From NCBI GenBank assembly GCA_031266115.1, contig JAISBQ010000332.1, positions 1 to 9,478 on the forward strand: DNA of 9,478 nucleotides, written 5' to 3'. The stretch's first letter is position 1; the number at the start of each line of letters is the position of its first letter. Under the pieces are notes generated by a model. That model was given only the letters and a program-made list of their open reading frames with translations, ran no database searches and had not been told where the DNA came from. Source of the stretch: Bifidobacteriaceae bacterium (GTDB taxonomy: Bacteria > Actinomycetota > Actinomycetes > Actinomycetales > WQXJ01). The translations under genes and the position numbers were made by a program. This document shows positions 5,019 to 9,478 of this stretch, one piece after another.

Positions 5019-7460
5019 CTACTTCCACAGCCCTTTCGCTTTGGCCGTCTTGGCCTTGATCTGCGTGTTGCCGCGGTAGACGACCTTGATCGAGGTGGTC
5101 TTGCCACGAGGCAGCTTGGTCAGGGTGACCGACACCTTGCCCTTCTGTTCGGGTTTGAGCGTCACCTTCTTGCGTTGCCCGGCGGCCTTGACAATCACCG
5201 TGCCCGTGGGACGCGATACCCCCTGGGCCGTCACTTTGACCACCACCGCGGGGCGCCCGGCCCTGATCTTCGGTGAGAGCTTGATCTTCGCGGCAAGCTT
5301 CGGGACGGTGATCGCGTGCAGCGAGAACGTCTCGGTCGCCCCACCAAGCGTCCGAGTGATCTTGACAGTCAGCTTCCGACCGGCGTCGGAAGCCTTGATC
5401 TTGTAGGTGGCGCCCGTCGCACCGGTGATCGCCTTGCCCGCCCTGTACCACTGGTACGTCACCTGGGCGGGAGCCTGGGCTATCCCCACGGGCACACCCA
5501 TCGTGGTTCCGGTCGCGATCACCCCGGAATCACCCGAGGGGACCGGCACCAGCATGCGCGCCACATCGCGGGACATCCCGGGGATCGCCCCGGCATCTGA
5601 CGCTCCGGCGTCGCTCGCACCGCCGCCAGCAACGGCACCAACGTTGCCTGACCCGCCGGTGTTGCCCGATCCGCCCGTGGTGCCGGTGTTGCCCGACCCG
5701 CCGCCGTGACCCGATCCACTCGTGTTGCCGGTGTTACCCGATCCACTGGCATTTCCCGACCCGCCGGTATTGCCCTTGTTGTCCGACCCGCCGGCGTCGC
5801 CTGACCCGCCTGTGGTGCCCGTGTCGTCGTCATCCGACCCGCCCGTGGTGCCATCGTCTCCGGGACTTCCCGTCTCACCCGCATCACCCGCGCCGGCCGG
5901 GAGCGAGGAGTCGACGCCGGTGACAATGGCCTTGCCCGTCACGGCCTTCCCGGTGACCTGATCGATAGTGCGTATCGTGATGATGCGCGCCCCTGGCCCG
6001 CTCAGCGTCACCGTGCCGCTCGCCAGGTCGATCGCGTCGGCGCCATCTGAGGAGGACATCGCGGACAGCTTGAGGCCGGAGGTATCCGTGGCGTTGCCGT
6101 ACGCATCCTCCGCTCCCCACGTCAACGCCAGCGGCTCTCTCACCGGCTGACTCGTCTCCGCTTGATCGATCAGCAGCACGGCAGGTCGCGCGGGCTTGAC
6201 GTCCACCGTCAACGCGAAAGTCTTCCCAGCTCCGACAGTGTTCGTTGGAACACACATCGCCTGATGTGTTCCCGCCGTGGTGGGATGGACCGTGAACGCC
6301 GGCCCCGACCATGTCAACGTCGTCAGATCCGAAGGAGCGGCGCAGGTGACGGCGACATCCGTGGGATAGGCATCGACAACGATCCGCCCTTGCGCCGTCT
6401 CACCCGCCGCCACTGTCTGGGCGTCCATGGCCTCAACCACCGGTTGACCGAAGACGTCGATGTCCTTGGTCGCCTTGATGCCCTGGTAGGACGCGGTGAC
6501 TGTCCTCCGCCCGGTGGTCGATCCGAACTTCACGCCGCCGGGAACCGCAGCATCATCCGCATGAGATGAGCTCACAAAGAAGTCGGATCCGTTCGAGGTG
6601 ATGGTGTTTCCCGCCGCGTCCTTCGCCACAATGGTGTAGATGACCGTTTCACCCCGACGCGGCTCGGCTTTCTTCGGTTCCATCGCGATGCTGGCCGCGT
6701 CGCCCGCGGTGACCACGATAGTCGCATTGGTCAGCACCGTACGGGGATCGTCCTTGCCGCCAGATACTCTGGCGGTAATGGTGTAGGTCCCCGGAACCCT
6801 GCCGATGAACCTATATGTGCGATCATTCGTGGTGAACGTGTTGGCGGAGTTGACCGGCGAAACGCTCCAGGAGTGTGTGGGCCACGTATAGGGAAAATAC
6901 GTCAGGTGGCTATAGTTGAAGCTCCCCGCAACGTCGGCGGCTACCTTGTATGTTCCGCCACCGGTGAGCTGGCTGGAGATGAAGGGTGTCAGTGACAGCG
7001 GCGTGACCGTCCACGAGAATTCCTTAGCCACACTGCCATTGGGGTCACGGGCCACGCAGGTGATCCATCCGTCGGTGGCACCCTCTGTGGTCGAGGTCAT
7101 GGCGACGGTGACCCCCTGGTCGTAGTTCGACGTACCGTTGCGAGACACGCCGCTTCCGAACCTCGACGAGCAACTCAAGTTATATGCCGTGTTGGGATAT
7201 AGACCGAGGGCACGGTAGGTGATGCTCACGGTTTCGCCCTTGAAGGTGAACCATTTGTCTCCGGCTTTGTGGAGCGGCCCCACCAGCAGCTCGGACCTAC
7301 CTCCATAGGAGTTTGTCCAACTCACCGAATAGGAACTCGTCGAAAACTCGTCAGCGTGTGCCGAGACCGCACTTGTCGCAGCCATCCCGGTCACCGCCAA
7401 GGCCGCCGTCACAGCTCGCGCTATCCACGCGCGGATTCTTTGGCTGGGTGTGGGAATCAT
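5019..7460 (-). CDS. secreted multi-domain Ig-like surface protein
   Basis: Exported protein of 813 residues, function unknown. A Sec signal peptide spans residues 1-36 (basic RIRAWIAR, hydrophobic core, likely cleavage SAHA|DE). The mature protein has beta-rich Ig/PKD-like segments to about 516, with two probable disulfides (C97-C135 and C373-C403). A Gly/Ser/Asn/Thr/Asp linker covers about 518-628, then an Ig-like domain with VTYQWYRAGKAITGATG (667-683) and a C-terminal Big-type domain (about 724-813). No LPxTG motif, transmembrane helix or catalytic motif is visible, so it is probably free or held non-covalently. The frame opens at 7520, but the ATG at 7460 is chosen for its AAAGGA site and good signal peptide. 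It follows the membrane-protein gene by 44 bases. The 5' third is less GC-rich than its neighbours. Adhesin or wall-binding protein is the best guess. Confidence 0.85.
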   Translation of the reverse strand: MIPTPSQRIRAWIARAVTAALAVTGMAATSAVSAHADEFSTSSYSVSWTNSYGGRSELLVGPLHKAGDKWFTFKGETVSITYRALGLYPNTAYNLSCSSRFGSGVSRNGTSNYDQGVTVAMTSTTEGATDGWITCVARDPNGSVAKEFSWTVTPLSLTPFISSQLTGGGTYKVAADVAGSFNYSHLTYFPYTWPTHSWSVSPVNSANTFTTNDRTYRFIGRVPGTYTITARVSGGKDDPRTVLTNATIVVTAGDAASIAMEPKKAEPRRGETVIYTIVAKDAAGNTITSNGSDFFVSSSHADDAAVPGGVKFGSTTGRRTVTASYQGIKATKDIDVFGQPVVEAMDAQTVAAGETAQGRIVVDAYPTDVAVTCAAPSDLTTLTWSGPAFTVHPTTAGTHQAMCVPTNTVGAGKTFALTVDVKPARPAVLLIDQAETSQPVREPLALTWGAEDAYGNATDTSGLKLSAMSSSDGADAIDLASGTVTLSGPGARIITIRTIDQVTGKAVTGKAIVTGVDSSLPAGAGDAGETGSPGDDGTTGGSDDDDTGTTGGSGDAGGSDNKGNTGGSGNASGSGNTGNTSGSGHGGGSGNTGTTGGSGNTGGSGNVGAVAGGGASDAGASDAGAIPGMSRDVARMLVPVPSGDSGVIATGTTMGVPVGIAQAPAQVTYQWYRAGKAITGATGATYKIKASDAGRKLTVKITRTLGGATETFSLHAITVPKLAAKIKLSPKIRAGRPAVVVKVTAQGVSRPTGTVIVKAAGQRKKVTLKPEQKGKVSVTLTKLPRGKTTSIKVVYRGNTQIKAKTAKAKGLWK
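5574..5909 (-). repeat. Gly/Ser-rich repetitive linker within the secreted protein gene
   Basis: Residues about 518-628 consist of degenerate 5- to 9-residue units such as GGSGNTG, SGSGNTG, GGSGDAG and GGSDNKG. In DNA these are short imperfect repeats of CCCGA(C/T)CCGCC-type units. The stretch joins the N-terminal Ig-like part to the C-terminal domains and should be extended and flexible. Repeats of this kind vary in length between strains through slippage. Confidence 0.8.
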
Positions 7461-7469
7461 GGTGTCGTG

Positions 7470-7475
7470 TCCTTT
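7470..7475 (-). promoter_or_regulatory. ribosome binding site deciding the secreted protein start
   Basis: On the - strand AAAGGA (7475 down to 7470) lies 9 bases before the ATG at 7460. The alternative in-frame starts at 7520 and 7490 lack such a site and would put a charged extension in front of the signal peptide. Confidence 0.75.
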
Positions 7476-7504
7476 TCTTGAGACTCTCATAGAGGGCGGA
7501 TTCG

Positions 7505-8407
7505 CTATTCTTCCTGCCACAGCACAAATCCCTTGGCGGACGAATCTGGACGGGCTGGGGCACGTCCCGCGCCGCCGGATTGCCTGCTGGCGCCGGTGCG
7601 TCCCTTCGCCGGGGCGTGCGCTGTGGCGCCGCTCGAACGGGGCTTCGCGGTCGGCGCCGCCGTGGGCTGCGGGGCATCGGTCGATACCTCGGGCGTCCAG
7701 GCCGGCTCCGGCGGCGCCACCACCTCTGGGGCGCTGCTGGCTGACCCCTCGGGCACAGGGACCGGCTCCGGCGCCACCACCTCAGCGACACCGCCGGCTG
7801 GCCCCTCGGGCAAGGGCGCGTTAGCGGATGGCTCTGCGCCGTCCGGCGCGCTGGTGCCAGGCGGCACAGGAATCGGGCTCTCGTCCGTCGCGCCACCCAG
7901 CGGGTTCGGCGACGCTGAACTCTTAGACACCGGCATCGCGCCGTCGGGTTCGCCCACGGGCTCCGGCCCATCCGGTCCCCCGTCGGCTGGGTCCACCGCC
8001 ACGGGCGAGCCAGATGACGACTGGCCTGCCGGCGGCACCGGCGGATCCTGGCTCGCCCGGCCCGGCGGTGAGGCTCGCAGTGCCATCCATCCTCCGAGCA
8101 CGAGCAACACCGTCAGCACTCCCGCGGCCAGGAGGACGGAGGTGCGCGGACGGCGGGAGGCGTCATCGTCGGGTGTCAGACGACCGTCGGGATGGACCAC
8201 CACCAAGCGGGTGCCCGCGGGGGACGTGGCCGCCATACGCACCGGACGTCCCACCTGGGCGGCGCGCGCGGCGGCGACCTCCACCGCTAGCCTCCCAGCC
8301 TCGGCCAGGTCGCCGCCCTCAATGGGCACGGTGCGCCCGCCAATCACGACCTCCCCTGTCCCGTCGCCGCGGACGGTGGCAAACACTCGCGGACTTCTGT
8401 GTCTCAC
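7505..8407 (-). CDS. single-pass membrane protein with Pro/Ala/Ser-rich tail
   Basis: Protein of 300 residues; I do not recognise a named family. Residues 1-85 look like a small cytoplasmic alpha/beta domain: strands in RVFATVRGDGTGEVVI and RTVPIE, a helix (about 32-52), then strands in RPVRMAAT and GTRLVVVHPDGRL. RRPRTS (85-90) precedes one transmembrane helix at about 90-110. Positive-inside topology puts the remaining 190 residues outside; they are Pro, Ala, Ser, Gly and Glu rich, turn basic near the end (about 253-292) and close with GFVLWQEE. No enzyme motif or cysteine is visible. The GTG start at 8407 has a strong GAGGAGG six bases upstream. The stop lies 44 bases before the secreted Ig-like gene, so the two are probably co-transcribed. 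A spacer that spans the cell wall, or a partner of the secreted protein, is possible. Confidence 0.8.
   Translation of the reverse strand: MRHRSPRVFATVRGDGTGEVVIGGRTVPIEGGDLAEAGRLAVEVAAARAAQVGRPVRMAATSPAGTRLVVVHPDGRLTPDDDASRRPRTSVLLAAGVLTVLLVLGGWMALRASPPGRASQDPPVPPAGQSSSGSPVAVDPADGGPDGPEPVGEPDGAMPVSKSSASPNPLGGATDESPIPVPPGTSAPDGAEPSANAPLPEGPAGGVAEVVAPEPVPVPEGSASSAPEVVAPPEPAWTPEVSTDAPQPTAAPTAKPRSSGATAHAPAKGRTGASRQSGGAGRAPARPDSSAKGFVLWQEE
7702..7815 (-). repeat. two-copy tandem duplication in the membrane protein tail
   Basis: CCGGCTCCGGCG starts at 7702 and again at 7762 (+ strand view), followed in both by GCCACCACCTC and then CCCCTCGGGCA, about 57-60 bases apart. In protein terms the units are PEGPAGGVAEVVAPEPVP and PEGSASSAPEVVAPPEPAW. 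This is a recent-looking internal duplication in the outer tail. Confidence 0.6.
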
Positions 8408-8413
8408 AAGCGG

Positions 8414-8420
8414 CCTCCTC
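8414..8420 (-). promoter_or_regulatory. strong ribosome binding site for the membrane protein
   Basis: GAGGAGG on the - strand, six bases before the GTG at 8407. It supports that GTG as the true start. Confidence 0.8.
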
Positions 8421-8434
8421 GTCGGCTTTCGGGG

Positions 8435-8451
8435 CCGGACGGGTCGTCCGG
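8435..8451 (-). other. leader hairpin upstream of the membrane protein gene
   Basis: CCGGAC (8435-8440) and GTCCGG (8446-8451) form a perfect 6-bp stem with a 5-base loop, ending 14 bases before the ribosome binding site in the - direction. A second smaller one, GGTCG (8483-8487) with CGACC (8492-8496), lies further upstream. They could shape the mRNA leader. The rest of the gap up to 8620 shows no convincing promoter; TAGCGT on the - strand near 8470-8465 fits a -10 pattern but lacks a -35. Confidence 0.3.
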
Positions 8452-8510
8452 TACCGGGCAGCGACGCTAATCCCCCGCCATCGGTCGATGCCGACCAGGC
8501 TCCGCCAACC

Positions 8511-8535
8511 TGTGGACAACGGCACTTGTGGATAA
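8511..8535 (-). promoter_or_regulatory. two tandem perfect DnaA boxes
   Basis: On the - strand TTATCCACA (8535-8527) and TTGTCCACA (8519-8511) lie in the same orientation with 7 bases between them. The first is the classic DnaA box; the second is the form favoured in actinobacteria. They sit in the 213-base gap between the cyclase and the membrane protein, about 105-130 bases upstream of the latter's start. No dnaA, dnaN or AT-rich unwinding stretch is nearby, so this is not evidently oriC. It may be a DnaA-controlled promoter or a DnaA-binding reservoir; that function is inferred. Confidence 0.7.
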
Positions 8536-8620
8536 CTCGCGTGGTGCGATCCTCAACACGCCGCCCGACGATGACGCAGCGGCGCTCCCGGCCGTCGGCT
8601 CGAAATCCGTCCTGGCGGAA

Positions 8621-9478
8621 TTAGGCTCTAACCAGGCGATACGGTGCTACCTCACCGATGCCGGCTGCCCGGAACACCGCCATGGGAACGGTGCGGAATG
8701 TGGCCACACCGCCCAGAGCGGCCGCGGTGCCCTCGTCGATCACGACCTCGCGGGAATGGGCGACCTCCGCGAGGCGAGCCGCGAGGTTCACGGTGGGGCC
8801 GAACACGTCGCCGAACCGCTCCAACACCCCGCCCCACGCCATGGCGACCCGCACGGGCGGCGTCGCCGAATCCCTGCCGATGGACTCGGCCAGGTCCAGA
8901 GCAAGGGCCGCGCCGGACGCGGCGTCGCCGGTCGTGAACATCACCGCGTCGCCGATCGCCTTGACGACGCGTCCACCATGCCACGTGACGATGTCCGCCG
9001 CGGTTGCCTCGAAGCTCTGGATCAGGTCCGCCAGGCCCTGGGCATCGAGAGACTTCGACACCCCCGTGTATCCGACCAGATCAGCGAACCCAACCGCCCG
9101 CGTCAACGGCAGCGGGCCGACCTGCCCGTGTCCGGGCGGCACCTCGGCCAACCGCTTGCCGACCCAGCGGATCGTCGTCGCCAGGTGCCGCCTCCAAGCG
9201 AAGACCATCTGTTTCTCCAGGACGCCCGCCAGATCGGCGATCCGATCGAGGACCACGAGGCGCGCCGAAATGTCGTCCAGCTTGAGGCGCTGGGCGACAT
9301 CGTCGACGAGGGCCTGGAATTCCCACCACACGAGGCGTTCGACTGTGTGCGAAATACCCCGCAGCAGGGCCGCTTCGGTGGTGCCGTCGACCACCTGGTC
9401 GTCAACCAGGCGGGTGACCCACAGGAGTGCCTCCAGGTCGCCCTCAGTGAACGCGATCTCGTCCCACTCGGGAACCGG
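8621..9478 (-). CDS. class III adenylate cyclase, 5' end beyond the window
   Basis: Makes cyclic AMP from ATP. The frame stays open through the right edge, so the N-terminus is missing and 285 residues are visible (numbered from the edge). Residues 1 to about 115 are helical and resemble the autoinhibitory domain of the mycobacterial pH-sensing cyclase Rv1264, including EIAFTEGDLEAL near the edge. The catalytic domain follows, with every key residue: metal-binding D133 (GFADLVGYT) and D177 (IGDAVMF), adenine-selecting K173 (VVKAIGD) and D224 (FGDVFG), and transition-state N231 and R235 (TVNLAARL). No membrane segment is visible, so it is probably soluble and should be active when not inhibited. 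A GTG at 9394 could be misread as the start, but the coding continues upstream without a break. The pH-sensing parallel is inferred from similarity; cyclase identity is firm. Confidence 0.93.
   Translation of the reverse strand, partial: PVPEWDEIAFTEGDLEALLWVTRLVDDQVVDGTTEAALLRGISHTVERLVWWEFQALVDDVAQRLKLDDISARLVVLDRIADLAGVLEKQMVFAWRRHLATTIRWVGKRLAEVPPGHGQVGPLPLTRAVGFADLVGYTGVSKSLDAQGLADLIQSFEATAADIVTWHGGRVVKAIGDAVMFTTGDAASGAALALDLAESIGRDSATPPVRVAMAWGGVLERFGDVFGPTVNLAARLAEVAHSREVVIDEGTAAALGGVATFRTVPMAVFRAAGIGEVAPYRLVRA

Noticed and set aside
5574..5909. Short regular repeats that might be a CRISPR array
   Set aside because: The units are 9-27 bases, degenerate, in frame and encode a Gly/Ser linker. 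There are no constant repeats with unique spacers.
8408..8620. Possible replication origin because of the DnaA boxes
   Set aside because: There are only two boxes, no AT-rich unwinding stretch and no dnaA, dnaN or other origin-linked genes in the window.
7533..8624. Long open frame (363 codons) on the + strand
   Set aside because: It is antisense to the membrane-protein gene, which has a strong ribosome binding site, a clear transmembrane helix and sensible topology. The + product is low-complexity only.
9392..9394. GTG as the start of the adenylate cyclase
   Set aside because: The frame continues upstream to the window edge with coherent regulatory-domain sequence (EIAFTEGDLEAL), so the GTG is an internal valine.

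Overview
The window looks like chromosomal DNA of a high-GC Actinomycetota (actinobacterium). The grounds are strong G/C third-position bias, GTG starts beside ATG starts, actinobacterial-type protein families and a conserved gene order. I cannot name a genus. Three genes on the left, MgtE-N/CBS protein, DUF1003 membrane protein and Mrp ATPase, stand in an order I recall from mycobacteria (Rv1232c-Rv1231c-Rv1229c region) and other actinobacteria.

Left half, + strand: a non-coding leader (1-233) with short hairpins and repeated GGTCCC elements precedes pepP (234-1964, Xaa-Pro aminopeptidase with a low-complexity insertion in its N-terminal domain). Nine bases later comes a soluble protein with PRC-barrel, MgtE N-terminal and CBS domains (1974-3257). 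A two-helix DUF1003 protein overlaps it by 8 bases (3250-3735), and the Mrp-family P-loop ATPase follows after 29 bases (3765-4892). The spacing suggests one operon. It ends in a 10-bp hairpin that starts at the mrp stop codon.

Middle, convergent junction (4893-5018): a non-coding stretch with an 18-bp exact direct repeat. Beyond it all genes are on the - strand.

Right half, - strand, read from right to left: the C-terminal part of a class III adenylate cyclase with a regulatory domain like the mycobacterial pH-sensing type (8621 to the window edge); a 213-base gap with two perfect tandem DnaA boxes (TTATCCACA and TTGTCCACA); a single-pass membrane protein with a small cytoplasmic alpha/beta domain and a long Pro/Ala/Ser-rich outer tail (7505-8407); and, 44 bases on, a secreted multi-domain Ig-like protein with a Gly/Ser/Asn/Thr linker and a very basic C-terminal domain (5019-7460). 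The last two probably form a two-gene unit of unknown cell-surface function.

Nothing here is a clear defence, mobile or biosynthetic system. The least explained parts are the surface-protein pair, the DnaA boxes away from dnaA, the repeat/anti-repeat arrangement around the pepP start, and an Mrp with only one cysteine.
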